64,000 nt of DNA, from contig OY781043.1 of assembly GCA_963676165.1 (NCBI GenBank), positions 3,100,001 to 3,164,000 on the forward strand. Reading direction: 5' to 3'. Under the pieces are notes generated by a model. That model made no database searches, was not told the origin of the DNA, and saw only the letters and a program-made list of their open reading frames with translations. Positions 16,884 to 25,808 of the stretch are shown piece after piece. The DNA is from JAQIBY01 sp963676165 (GTDB taxonomy: Bacteria; Bacteroidota; Bacteroidia; Bacteroidales; ML635J-15). Made by a program: the position numbers and the translations under genes. How positions within the stretch are numbered: the stretch's first letter is position 1; the number at the start of each line of letters is the position of its first letter.

Positions 16884-17772
16884 CATGCAACACATCGTTT
16901 TGATTTTAAGTACAGTTTTGCTTGTACTTTTCACATCGTGCAACAAGAAGAAAAGCGAAGCAGATGCTTATGGCAACTTTGAAACCGAGGATTATATTAT
17001 TGCATCAGAGTCTCAGGGAAAATGTCTTTTCCTAGGTATTCAGGAAGGAGACAAAGTCAATGCTGGAGAAATTATTGCACGCATTGACACCAGCAATTTC
17101 AACTTACAAATTAAGCAACTTATGGCGCAAAAAGAAGCCATCAAAGCGAAATTCCCAGCGATTACAGCACAAGTGGAAGTACAGAAAACTAAATTGGAAA
17201 GTTTGAGAAAGGACAAAAAGCGTATTAACAACATGCTGGAACAAAAAGCAGCAACGCAAAAACAATTGGACGATATCTTGACACAAATTCAAATCACCGA
17301 AAAAAGTATTGCACAGATTAAAACTCAAAACGCATCCCTTTTTGCAGAGTTGAATGTCATTGATTCCAATGTGGACATCATCCGAGATCAGATTTCCAAA
17401 GCGACAATTACAGCACCGGCAAATGCTACTATTCTCAACATATACGTCCACGAACATGAACTACTGGCACCGGGAAAGCCCATTGCAAAGCTAGCTGACA
17501 TGGAAAACATGACACTAAAAGCATGGATTTCCGGTAACCAACTTGCTGAAATTAAAGTTGGAGAAATTGTAGATGTTCGTATTGACAAGGGAGATGGTGG
17601 GTTTTACACCTATGAAGGAAAGGTTTCACAAATCGCCAACAAAGCAGAATTTACACCAACAGTCATACAGACAAAAGAAGAACGCATTGATTTAGTGTAT
17701 GCGATGGAAATTAAAGTTAAAAATGATGGACGAATTAAAATTGGAATGCCGGCTGAAGTCTTGTTTAATTGA
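16870..17772 (+). CDS. HlyD-family membrane-fusion adaptor lipoprotein
   Basis: About 300 aa. The ATG at 16870 overlaps the end of the TolC gene by 14 bp; an ATG at 16885 is also possible. The N-terminus ends in a lipobox (LLVLFTSCNKK). It then has a biotinyl-lipoyl-like half (LFLGIQEGDKVNAGEIIARIDT), a long coiled-coil hairpin (about residues 75-175), the second lipoyl half (ITAPANATILNIYVHEHELLAPGKPIAKL) and a beta-barrel domain. It links the inner-membrane ABC transporter to TolC, as YbhG does. The ATPase genes follow only after an 800-bp interruption holding an HNH gene. Confidence 0.9.
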   Translation: MKTNNMQHIVLILSTVLLVLFTSCNKKKSEADAYGNFETEDYIIASESQGKCLFLGIQEGDKVNAGEIIARIDTSNFNLQIKQLMAQKEAIKAKFPAITAQVEVQKTKLESLRKDKKRINNMLEQKAATQKQLDDILTQIQITEKSIAQIKTQNASLFAELNVIDSNVDIIRDQISKATITAPANATILNIYVHEHELLAPGKPIAKLADMENMTLKAWISGNQLAEIKVGEIVDVRIDKGDGGFYTYEGKVSQIANKAEFTPTVIQTKEERIDLVYAMEIKVKNDGRIKIGMPAEVLFN

Positions 17773-18029
17773 TATGGTTTGAGGTTAAACAACAATTGTC
17801 ATTCGATGGAAAAAAAGAAAAGATGGTCATTCGGTGGGAAAAAGAGAAGACGAGTAGAAGCAAAAATTCCAATTGCAGCAGACGTATTGATGTTTAGTAC
17901 AATGCAAATGTTTGAAGTTTCAATATTGTAATTTTGATATTATTTGAGTTTTGGTATTTAAATAGGTGAAAACCCGAGCTGGCTGAGGATAACTAAAAGG
18001 ACGTCTCCAAGCCACCGAAAAGAAAAATT
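17773..18029. other. Intercistronic stretch with a short direct repeat and possible stem
   Basis: Two near copies of TGTCATTCGATGGAAAAA / TGGTCATTCGGTGGGAAAAA occur around 17798-17854. Just before the HNH gene, GGCT...GGA near 17980 can pair with TCC.AAGCC near 18008. No gene is seen. Confidence 0.4.
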
Positions 18030-18371
18030 ATGAATTGTAAAAAAGGGGAACATATTGGCTCATGTCCGCTTTGCGGAAGAGAAATGATTTGCGGGAAATC
18101 TGTCAATGAGCATCATCCTATCCCCAAAAGTATGGGAGGAAGTGAGAAAGTGTTCATGCATAAAGTCTGCCACCAAAAAATTCATAGCATATTCACTGAG
18201 CGAGAATTGGCAAAACAGTATCACGATTTTGAGGTACTCAAAGATGTGCCAGAATTGCAATCGTTCATAAAGTGGGTAAGAAAACAACCCATAGAGTTTG
18301 TGGACAGAAACCGAACATCAGGCAGACTGAAAGAAAAGCGTCTGCTATCCAAACGAAGAAAGCGGAAATAA
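18030..18371 (+). CDS. Small HNH endonuclease-like protein
   Basis: A 113-aa protein. Zinc-binding Cys pairs (SCPLCGR and KVCHQKIH) frame an HNH core: EHHPIPKSMGGSEK, then CHQKIHSIF. The C-terminus is very basic (KEKRLLSKRRKRK), suited to nucleic-acid binding. Such small HNH proteins often cut DNA nonspecifically or are selfish elements, but some are host proteins of unknown role. It is out of place between the adaptor and ATPase genes of an efflux operon, with unusual repeats on both sides, so I infer an insertion. Confidence 0.82.
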   Translation: MNCKKGEHIGSCPLCGREMICGKSVNEHHPIPKSMGGSEKVFMHKVCHQKIHSIFTERELAKQYHDFEVLKDVPELQSFIKWVRKQPIEFVDRNRTSGRLKEKRLLSKRRKRK

Positions 18372-18464
18372 TGTCAAAAGAAAATGGAAACAACATTACA
18401 CATAATTAAATATCAATTAGTTAAAGAGGTTTGGAATAGTTTCAAGACACTTAATCGAATGAAA

Positions 18465-18563
18465 TTACCCCCAAAATATTACAAGTTATCCGCACTTTTA
18501 CCCCCATTTTGTTACAATTATTTTATGTTTTTACCCCTATTTTATTACAAAATAAGAACAAAT
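18465..18563 (+). repeat. Three units at exact 33-bp spacing upstream of the ATPase gene
   Basis: TTACCCCC/T followed by an AT stretch and ATTACAA or GTTACAA starts at 18465, 18498 and 18531, always 33 bp apart (about three helical turns). The first 20 bp of each unit are conserved while the remaining 13 bp vary. This fits phased protein-binding sites, or the multiple terminal repeats of an IS21-like transposon end; neither is proven. Confidence 0.7.
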
Positions 18564-18573
18564 TACAGCCAGA

Positions 18574-19503
18574 ATGTCAGAAATTCGAATTGAAAATATC
18601 AGCAAAAACTACGGAAAAGTACAAGCCGTAAACAATGTTTCTTTCAGTGTGAAATCGGGAGAACTCTTCGGATTAATTGGTCCTGATGGAGCAGGAAAAA
18701 GCAGTTTGATTCGCATGATGACAAGCTTAATTCTCCCTGACACTGGCAGCATACAATTAGGGAAATACGATGTGGTAAAAGATTACAAAACTGTTCGTCG
18801 GCTTATTGGATACATGCCCGGAAAATTCTCACTTTATCAGGATTTAACAGTTAAAGAGAATTTGGAATTTTTTGCCACAGTGTTTGGTAGCAGCATTGAA
18901 GAAAACTACGATCTCATCAAAGACATTTATCATCAAATTGAGCCGTTCAAAAACAGACGAGCCGGAAAGCTCAGCGGAGGAATGAAACAAAAACTTGCCC
19001 TTTCGTGTGCACTGATTCACAAACCGGAGTTTCTTATTCTTGACGAACCAACAACCGGAGTAGATGCGGTTTCCAGAGTTGAATTTTGGGACATGCTCGA
19101 CCGACTTAAAAGCAAGGGAATTACCATATTGGCATCAACACCGTACATGGATGAAGCCAAACGCTGCGATCGAATTGCGCTCATGCAAAAAGGCGAAATT
19201 CTTGGCACTGACAAACCATCCAAAATTAGCGGAATGATCCAGCATGACATGTATGCAGTAAGAGCAAAAGACATGTACAAACTTAAAACATTTCTAAGCC
19301 AATGTCGCGAAGTTGAAGAAGTCAATCTTTTTGGACAGGAAATTCACATTGCATTAAAGGCAGAATCGAACGAAACCACATTGCGAAAAGCATTGGATTC
19401 ACAGAATTTCGAGAATCTGGAGTTTCACCAAATTAAAGCAGAAATTGAAGATGTTTTCATTCATCTTATAACCAAACAAGCAAAGGAGGGACAAAATGAC
19501 TGA
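18574..19503 (+). CDS. ABC exporter ATP-binding protein (YbhF-like, first)
   Basis: A 309-aa ABC ATPase. Walker A GPDGAGKSS (residues 36-44), Q-loop region MPGKFSLYQDLTV, signature LSGGMKQK, Walker B with catalytic Glu FLILDEPTTGVD and a switch region where His is replaced (ASTPYMDEAK). The C-terminal 80 residues are an accessory domain usual in drug and polysaccharide exporters. It pairs with the next ATPase, which overlaps it by 8 bp; in enterobacteria YbhF fuses the two halves. It powers the ABC-2 permeases downstream in exporting drugs or other hydrophobic compounds. Confidence 0.92.
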   Translation: MSEIRIENISKNYGKVQAVNNVSFSVKSGELFGLIGPDGAGKSSLIRMMTSLILPDTGSIQLGKYDVVKDYKTVRRLIGYMPGKFSLYQDLTVKENLEFFATVFGSSIEENYDLIKDIYHQIEPFKNRRAGKLSGGMKQKLALSCALIHKPEFLILDEPTTGVDAVSRVEFWDMLDRLKSKGITILASTPYMDEAKRCDRIALMQKGEILGTDKPSKISGMIQHDMYAVRAKDMYKLKTFLSQCREVEEVNLFGQEIHIALKAESNETTLRKALDSQNFENLEFHQIKAEIEDVFIHLITKQAKEGQND

Positions 19504-20275
19504 GGACAAAATCATCATTGTCAAAGATATGGTTAAAAAGTTTGGAGATTTTGTAGCCAACGACCACCTGAATTTTGATGTGCATCGAGGTGAGATTTTT
19601 GGATTTCTAGGAGCAAATGGAGCCGGAAAAACCACTGCTATGAAGATTCTCACAGGCTTATCTAAGCCCAGTTCTGGAGACATTTCTGTCGCTGGTTTCG
19701 ACGTATATAAGTCGGGAGACAAGATCAAACGAAACATTGGCTATATGAGTCAAAAATTCTCACTGTACGAAGATCTTAGCATTGCAGAAAACATCCGTCT
19801 TTACGGAGGAATTTATGGTTTATCCCGTAAGGAGATTAAAAAGCGGAGTGCAAAATTACTTGCTCAACTTGGCATAGAAAACATGGCAAACAAATTAGTG
19901 GGCTCTCTCCCATTGGGATGGAAACAGAAAATTGCTTTTTCTGTAGCCATTGTCCACAAACCTGCCATTGTTTTTCTGGATGAACCTACCAGCGGTGTAG
20001 ATCCTATTACGCGACGACAATTTTGGGATTTGATTTACGAGGCAGCTCAACGCGAAATTACAGTGTTTGTCACAACACACTATATGGATGAAGCAGAATA
20101 TTGCGACAGAGTGGCAATTCTTGTTGACGGAAAAATGATCGCACTGGACAGCCCTCAACAATTGAAAAGAACCTATAAAAAGCAAAATATGAATGATGTG
20201 TTTGTCGAACTAGCGAGAGGGGAACGATTCTTCGAAAAATCACAAAAAAAGAAAATACAAAATGAAGAAGCATAA
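19496..20275 (+). CDS. ABC exporter ATP-binding protein (YbhF-like, second)
   Basis: A 259-aa ABC ATPase. Walker A GANGAGKTT and Walker B IVFLDEPTSGVDP are intact, with switch His in VTTHYMDEAE. The signature is the degenerate GSLPLGWKQK instead of LSGGQ; the same variant is known in one half of YbhF, which argues that this is a real heterodimer partner and not a decaying copy. Translation is probably coupled to the first ATPase (ATG within its last codons). A 220-bp gap with hairpins precedes the permease genes. Confidence 0.92.
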   Translation: MTEDKIIIVKDMVKKFGDFVANDHLNFDVHRGEIFGFLGANGAGKTTAMKILTGLSKPSSGDISVAGFDVYKSGDKIKRNIGYMSQKFSLYEDLSIAENIRLYGGIYGLSRKEIKKRSAKLLAQLGIENMANKLVGSLPLGWKQKIAFSVAIVHKPAIVFLDEPTSGVDPITRRQFWDLIYEAAQREITVFVTTHYMDEAEYCDRVAILVDGKMIALDSPQQLKRTYKKQNMNDVFVELARGERFFEKSQKKKIQNEEA

Positions 20276-20302
20276 AAAATACAATCAATAAGAATATTTT
20301 AC

Positions 20303-20433
20303 AGACGCCATGCTTGGCGTCTAAAAAGAAAGAAAATATCATTAAAAAAACACCATGCTTGACATCTAAAGGGAGAAAAAACAATATGAGAAAAATAAAA
20401 ATAAATTATCGACAGACACCATGCTTGGCGTCT
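20303..20433 (+). repeat. Three hairpin repeats between ATPase and permease genes
   Basis: Unit 1 at 20303-20322 is a perfect stem AGACGCC/GGCGTCT around ATGCTT. Unit 3 at 20414-20433 is AGACACC/GGCGTCT with one G-T pair. Unit 2 at 20350-20367 keeps CACCATGCTTGACATCT but has lost most pairing. They are spaced about 50-65 bp in A-rich sequence. They may stabilise or attenuate the operon message, or be a small REP-like family. Confidence 0.75.
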
Positions 20434-20496
20434 TAAATAATTTTAAAAAAGAATTAATAAGAAAAACAATAGCACTAAAAGATAATTGACAACTGC

Positions 20497-21603
20497 ATGA
20501 AACGATTTATTGCATTACTAAAAAAAGAATTTTATCATATTTTCCGCGATGTTCGAACAATTATGATACTTTTTGGTATGCCCATCGTTCAGATATTGAT
20601 TTTTGGTTATGTCATCAAAAATGAAGTGTCCAAGGTGGATATCGCCATTTTAGACTACTCCAAAAATGAAACAAGCATTGCTCTGAAAAATAAATTGGAA
20701 GCTTCCGGATATTTCAACATTCTTTATGAACTGCAATCGCAAAAAGAAATTCATGAGCGTTTCAAAGAAGGCAAAATCAAAGAAGTCATTGTCATTCCAA
20801 AGCATTTTTCCACCGACTTAACACAAGGAAATTCTCCATCTATTCAACTTATTCTAGATGCAACAGATCCAAATTATGCTCAAATAGTAGGACAATACAC
20901 AGAAGCCATTTGTTTGGATTTCGGGTTACAAGAATCACAAATCATACAGCAATCTTCCGGAATTTCCATTCAAAACCGCATGTTTTTCAATGAAAAAATG
21001 GAATCCAGTTACTTATTTGTTCCTGGCACTATGGCATTTATCCTCATGCTATTATCTGCACTCATGTCATCTATTTCCATAGCAAGAGAAAAAGAATTTG
21101 GAAGCATGGAAATCCTTTTAGTATCCCCGCTAAAACCAATACAAGTTGTACTCGGAAAAGTGATGCCATACGTCATTCTCGCTTTTGCCAATGCTATTTC
21201 TGTGATCTTAGTTGGAAATCTTGTTTTTGGAGTTCCTATTGAAGGCAGTTTACTATTGCTCATGCTAGCATCTGTCATATTTGTCATTACGGCACTTACT
21301 TTGGGCATTATGATATCTACCATCAGCAGTAATCAGCTCACTGCCATGATGATGTCAATGTTTATTTTGATGCTTCCAACTATGCTACTCTCCGGCTTTA
21401 TTTTCCCTGTCGAAAACATGCCAATCTTACTGCAATGGCTAAGCACAATTATACCGGCACGCTGGTACCTCTATATTATTAAAATCATCATGCTTAAAGG
21501 AGGTGGTATGGCTTTCATCTGGCAACAGCTTTTGATTTTACTTGGAATGTTTGTCCTCTTTATTGGAATTAGTGTGAAAAATTACAAAATCAGACTGGAG
21601 TAA
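20497..21603 (+). CDS. ABC-2 type exporter permease
   Basis: A 368-aa membrane protein. One N-terminal transmembrane helix (about 17-40, MILFGMPIVQILIFGYVI) is followed by a periplasmic domain of about 130 residues and five C-terminal helices with the ABC-2 motifs (GTMAFILMLLSALMSSISIA; REKEFGSMEILLVSPLKP; LLSGFIFPVENMP). It resembles YbhS/YbhR and should form a heterodimer with the product of the next gene, 2 bp downstream. Role: export channel of the efflux complex. Confidence 0.92.
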   Translation: MKRFIALLKKEFYHIFRDVRTIMILFGMPIVQILIFGYVIKNEVSKVDIAILDYSKNETSIALKNKLEASGYFNILYELQSQKEIHERFKEGKIKEVIVIPKHFSTDLTQGNSPSIQLILDATDPNYAQIVGQYTEAICLDFGLQESQIIQQSSGISIQNRMFFNEKMESSYLFVPGTMAFILMLLSALMSSISIAREKEFGSMEILLVSPLKPIQVVLGKVMPYVILAFANAISVILVGNLVFGVPIEGSLLLLMLASVIFVITALTLGIMISTISSNQLTAMMMSMFILMLPTMLLSGFIFPVENMPILLQWLSTIIPARWYLYIIKIIMLKGGGMAFIWQQLLILLGMFVLFIGISVKNYKIRLE

Positions 21604-21605
21604 TT

Positions 21606-22718
21606 ATGAAAACCGTGATCTTCCTTTTAGAAAAAGAATTCCGTCAGATCTTTCGTAACCGAATGATGCTGCCATTCATCTTTTTACTTCCTCTTCTGCA
21701 AACAGTCATTTTAGTCTATGCATCCAGCTTTGACATGAAAGAAATTCGCTTGCTAATTATTGATCAGGATCAAAGTATAGAAAGCCGTAATCTGCAACAA
21801 AAATTTATTGCCTCCCCTTTCTTTGTCACAGAAATCCGACAAGAAGGTTCGAATGCTGAAGATGTTCTAATATCCGGAGAAAAACATGCCATACTGTACA
21901 TCCCTAAAGACTTCGAAAAGCAACAAAAACAACAAAACAGTATCGGGCTGCAATTACTTATCGATGCTGTCAATCAACAAGCAGCAGGATTAATCAATGC
22001 CTACACAAACAATATCCTGAGAGATTATTCTGGTAATTTAATGCTTAAGCAAGGATTTATTTCTGAAGATAAGCTCAGTCCTATTCATGTTCAAAAACGA
22101 TATTGGTACAATGCCTCATTGAATTACAAACACTTCATGCTTCCAGGAATATTGGTGATTCTCGTCACCATTATAGGAACTTTTCTGAGTGCATTGAACA
22201 TTGTTCGTGAGCAAGAAATTGGAACCATGGAGCAAATTAATGTAACCCCCATAAAAAAATGGCAGTTTATGATAGGGAAACTTACTCCATTCCTTATTAT
22301 AGCACTGTTTGATCTCAGCTTAGGGCTCTTAGTCGGAGTGTTTCTATTTCAATTACCCATTGTCGGGTCATTTGTTACACTGTTTGTATTTGCACTGGTC
22401 TATTTAATTGCTGCCGTTGCTATGGGTTTACTTATTGCCAACGAAGCAAAAACACAACAACAAGTTATGTTTACTGTGTTTTTCTTCTTCGTTTTGTTTA
22501 TGCTGATGAGTGGAATATTTACTCCGGTGGAGAGTATGCCACAATGGGCGCAAATATTTAACCACATCAACCCGATATACTATTTCATGAAGGCTAACCG
22601 CATGATTTTACTCAAAGGTTCTAATCTCAGCAATGTTGTTCCTGAATTGGTATCACTCGGCATACTAGGGATTGTTATGTTCAGCATAGCCGTGTTAAGA
22701 TATCGGAAACTGAGCTAA
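21606..22718 (+). CDS. ABC-2 type exporter permease
   Basis: A 370-aa paralogue of the previous gene with the same topology: an N-terminal helix (about 20-40), a periplasmic domain, then GILVILVTIIGTFLSALNIV, REQEIGTMEQINVTPIKKW and LMSGIFTPVESMPQWAQIF. It is the second permease subunit. The end overlaps the convergent secreted-hydrolase gene by 4 bp (22715-22718), leaving no room for an operon terminator outside coding sequence. Confidence 0.92.
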   Translation: MKTVIFLLEKEFRQIFRNRMMLPFIFLLPLLQTVILVYASSFDMKEIRLLIIDQDQSIESRNLQQKFIASPFFVTEIRQEGSNAEDVLISGEKHAILYIPKDFEKQQKQQNSIGLQLLIDAVNQQAAGLINAYTNNILRDYSGNLMLKQGFISEDKLSPIHVQKRYWYNASLNYKHFMLPGILVILVTIIGTFLSALNIVREQEIGTMEQINVTPIKKWQFMIGKLTPFLIIALFDLSLGLLVGVFLFQLPIVGSFVTLFVFALVYLIAAVAMGLLIANEAKTQQQVMFTVFFFFVLFMLMSGIFTPVESMPQWAQIFNHINPIYYFMKANRMILLKGSNLSNVVPELVSLGILGIVMFSIAVLRYRKLS

Positions 22719-23959
22719 TTTAGCATGAGCTTGATTGTACCGTATGAATGCCTCACAAATATCACCCCCTGATGATAGGACAAATTCATTTCATCTTTTC
22801 GTATTTTCTTTGTATCCAACAAACGTCCCTGAACATCATATATCCAGACTCTTTCACCAAACATACTCTGCGGAAAATACAAAGATTCACCAATGATCTT
22901 TACTTTTCCATCTACATCATGCAATGCATCAGTTTGGAAAAAATCTGTGTGTATGACATCACAATAAATATCAAAATCACAATCTTTCCAAGCGGTAAGA
23001 CAAACGGTATATTCTCCTTCAGCAGGAAACTCATGTTCCGTATGATCAACATATTCTGTTTCAACCAAAATATCAGATCCATCCCCAAAATCCCATTCAA
23101 ACCATTCTGCATTTTCAGAATCGTTAAAAAAGTAACCTGCTAAACTTTTCCCAATCGGAATATCAGGCATAAAAAACGCTGTCACATGAGTGGTATCTAT
23201 CATCCAAACAGCTAAACTATCGAAAACAATATTGGCAGCATACTCCTGCATGTACAAAGCATCAGCAGTAGAAATCCCATAAGGAACATACCCACCCACA
23301 GGGGAATGATTAAACATTGCAGTATAAAACACATTGCTTGCGAGGAAAGTTCCTGCCAATGATGGGTGCGACCCATCTGAGGAATACAAATCAATATCCG
23401 GAAAATCTTCTCTTATGGCTTTCCATACCATACCAACAGGAGCAGCAGAGCCACCATTATTCTCAGCCATTTTCAGATAAGATTTTCTCAACTCCAATTG
23501 CATGCCTTCATAGGTACAAAGTGGTTCATAATATTCGCAATTGGTTTGATCTCCATTTTCTCTTCCCCAAGTCATAAAAAACATTGGAATACTGCATGAA
23601 TCGTTAGCATGAATGCTATCACATAAGATTTCAGCAAACGGATAAACCATAGTTTCAACTTGGCTTTGTGGGAAAGATGGCATTAAAGACTGCTCTTGTA
23701 AAACCACATAATTCCATGCCTGAGATTCAATTTTTGATAAACTGATCGCATTTTCAGAATGATCCTCTAATGTTGCACCACCCATCAAATTATCATCAAA
23801 AATCAAAGTATCTTCCAAAGAACTGGCAATTTCAGCAACCATTTCAGGAAGCCCTCCATTTGAGTAAGTATATGAATTTCCGAGAAATAATGCAGTTTTA
23901 GTTTGCGCCAATAAACCCAAAGGCAAAAGCGTCAAAAGTAAAATGATAAATCTTCTCAT
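22715..23959 (-). CDS. Secreted SGNH/GDSL-like protein with PKD domain and T9SS tail
   Basis: With the ATG at 23959 the protein is 414 aa and starts with a signal peptide (MRRFIILLLTLLPLGLLAQ). A longer frame to 24076 lacks a signal and would overlap the divergent gene, so it is rejected. Residues of about 20-260 resemble SGNH hydrolases: block I-like LFLGNSYTYSNG, the segment VLQEQSLMPSF and a late DGSHPSLAGTFLAS (Asp-His pair). A PKD-like domain follows (WEWDFGDGSD is read here as FEWDFGDGS) and a T9SS sorting tail (VWIYDVQGRLLDTKKI, ending IKLMLN). It may deacylate glycans or esters outside the cell; the substrate is unknown. Confidence 0.78.
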   Translation of the reverse strand: MRRFIILLLTLLPLGLLAQTKTALFLGNSYTYSNGGLPEMVAEIASSLEDTLIFDDNLMGGATLEDHSENAISLSKIESQAWNYVVLQEQSLMPSFPQSQVETMVYPFAEILCDSIHANDSCSIPMFFMTWGRENGDQTNCEYYEPLCTYEGMQLELRKSYLKMAENNGGSAAPVGMVWKAIREDFPDIDLYSSDGSHPSLAGTFLASNVFYTAMFNHSPVGGYVPYGISTADALYMQEYAANIVFDSLAVWMIDTTHVTAFFMPDIPIGKSLAGYFFNDSENAEWFEWDFGDGSDILVETEYVDHTEHEFPAEGEYTVCLTAWKDCDFDIYCDVIHTDFFQTDALHDVDGKVKIIGESLYFPQSMFGERVWIYDVQGRLLDTKKIRKDEMNLSYHQGVIFVRHSYGTIKLMLN

Positions 23960-24075
23960 TGTATCATGTTTTTCATGCTTAAGACTGTTTAAAACCAATT
24001 GAGTTGCCTCCAAAATGTGCTTTTGATTTTCAATTGCCATAATATTGCGTATTTTAGAGTCTGAAAAATCAGACA

Positions 24076-25755
24076 ATGCGCTATTTTATTTTTCTCATAC
24101 TCTGCATTACAAGCATACATGTCAGCTTTGGGAAACAGCAAACAGAGCTGGATTCTTTGATTGATATGTTTAATCATGGCGACAACAAAACAGAAGCTGG
24201 TTTGAAACTCGTTAATGCCTACAGTAAAATAGATATGGATTCTGCATATTATTTTGCCATAAAAACTCACCAAATTATTAAAAGGCAGAAATCTGAAATT
24301 GAACTGAGTCACTTATATTACGAGCTGGGAAATCTGTACACTCAACGAAGTGACTATGAGCTTTCGCTTCAATACTTAAGTAAATCCAGAGAATTAATAA
24401 AAACTACAAAGGACAGTACTTTACTCTGCGATGTCATTACGGGAATTGGCGTGGTTTACGATTTTCAATCTGAAGACTCAATTGCCGAAGTGTATTATCT
24501 GGAAAGCCTGAAAATTGCCGAAGCAATACACTACGAGAGCGGAATAGCAAGTGCATACCTGAATCTTGGAAGTATCCACAAGCATGATGACCCTGTGCAT
24601 GCAAACCGCTATTTCCGAAAGGCAATTGCATCGTACAAGAAGCTCAACGACAAAAAGTCACTCAGCCTCTGCTACAACAATCTTGGAAATTTATATGCCT
24701 CTTACCAAAGTTTCGAGCAAGCTGAAGATAATTACATTCTTTCATTGGATTTAAAGAAGGAAACTGGCAATTTGCACGGACAAGCCGTCACGCTAAACAA
24801 TTTGGCATATTTGAATTTTGAGCAAGCTCAAGCAGAAGCAGAGATTACTGAGAAAAATAAACATCTTGAAAAATCCATTAATTATGCCCAACAATCACTC
24901 GAAATCAGTAAAAAAACGAAGTCATTATACACGCAAAGAAACTCTTATGGCACTTTAACACGGGCATTTTATGCATTGCAACGCTACAAAGAAGCGCTTG
25001 ATGCACAAGCTCGTTTCATGGAAGTTAAAGATGATATTTTCACCATAGAGAAACAATCCACCATTGAAGCAATTGAAGCGCAATACCGAACTGAGAAATA
25101 CGCTCTACAGATAGATGCGATGAAAAAAGAGCAACAATTGAGCAAAAGCAGAAACACACTCATTATTATTAGTATCATCGCTTTGTTATTATTTTCTGTG
25201 AGTGTCACAATGTCTCTCATCACCAAGCGCAAGAAAGACAAATTAATTTACGAGAAAGAAAAACAGATTGCTAAAATTGAATTGGAGAAAAAAGAGGAAA
25301 AAGAAAGAGAACTCAATCAGGAATTGGAATTCAAATCGAAACAACTTAGCTCTCATGCCCTGAATATGATTCAAAAAAATGAGATTTTGAACAGTGTAAA
25401 ATCAGACATTATGGAGTTAAAAGGCAAACTCCCTGATAGCAATCAAAAGAATGTCAATCAAATTTTAACGAAGATCAAATTCAGCAAAACCCAAGAAAAA
25501 GACTGGGAGCTATTTAGAAAATATTTTGAAGAGGTAAATGCTAAATTTTACATCAAATTGCAAGCCATTAACCCGGACTTATCCCTCAACGACAAGCGCA
25601 TTTGTGCGCTAATTAAGTTAAATATGAGCTCACGAGAAATATGTCAAGTACTAAATATTGCCCCCAACAGTTTAAAAAGCGCCAAATACCGACTCAAAAA
25701 ACGCCTCAACCTTGACCCCGAAATTGATATGGATAGTTATTTGAGGGAGTTGTAG
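24076..25755 (+). CDS. TPR sensor protein with transmembrane helix and C-terminal HTH
   Basis: A 559-aa protein with a signal peptide (about 1-19). Residues of about 50-330 are TPR repeats (LYYELGNLYTQRSDYELSLQ; SAYLNLGSIHKH; LCYNNLGNLYASYQSFEQAE). A transmembrane helix follows (about 362-384, NTLIIISIIALLLFSVSV), then a Lys/Glu coiled coil and a C-terminal LuxR-like HTH (LNDKRICALIKLNMSSREIC, then LNIAPNSLKSAKYRLKKRLN). This Bacteroidota architecture puts TPRs in the periplasm and the HTH in the cytoplasm, suggesting a one-component membrane regulator. It is transcribed divergently from the secreted hydrolase, a possible target. Confidence 0.85.
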   Translation: MRYFIFLILCITSIHVSFGKQQTELDSLIDMFNHGDNKTEAGLKLVNAYSKIDMDSAYYFAIKTHQIIKRQKSEIELSHLYYELGNLYTQRSDYELSLQYLSKSRELIKTTKDSTLLCDVITGIGVVYDFQSEDSIAEVYYLESLKIAEAIHYESGIASAYLNLGSIHKHDDPVHANRYFRKAIASYKKLNDKKSLSLCYNNLGNLYASYQSFEQAEDNYILSLDLKKETGNLHGQAVTLNNLAYLNFEQAQAEAEITEKNKHLEKSINYAQQSLEISKKTKSLYTQRNSYGTLTRAFYALQRYKEALDAQARFMEVKDDIFTIEKQSTIEAIEAQYRTEKYALQIDAMKKEQQLSKSRNTLIIISIIALLLFSVSVTMSLITKRKKDKLIYEKEKQIAKIELEKKEEKERELNQELEFKSKQLSSHALNMIQKNEILNSVKSDIMELKGKLPDSNQKNVNQILTKIKFSKTQEKDWELFRKYFEEVNAKFYIKLQAINPDLSLNDKRICALIKLNMSSREICQVLNIAPNSLKSAKYRLKKRLNLDPEIDMDSYLREL

Positions 25756-25808
25756 GCATTTAAACCTTCGAATTCTAGAAAATGATTTAAAAGTCGCTTT
25801 TCAAATCA

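Noticed and set aside
18384..18593. 69-aa ORF with an 11-residue LPPxYY-like repeat
   Set aside because: The peptide repeat only reflects the 33-bp DNA repeat; the frame overlaps the start of the ATPase gene and has no plausible initiation region.
19890..19930. Degenerate ABC signature (LPLGWKQK) as a sign of a dead ATPase
   Set aside because: The same variant is known in one half of YbhF-type exporters, and all other motifs are intact.
20020..20384. Minus-strand ORFs opposite the second ABC ATPase
   Set aside because: Shadow frames of a well-conserved gene; no family resemblance.
23960..24076. N-terminal extension of the secreted hydrolase gene to 24076
   Set aside because: It would place 39 polar residues before a clear signal peptide and overlap the divergent regulator gene.
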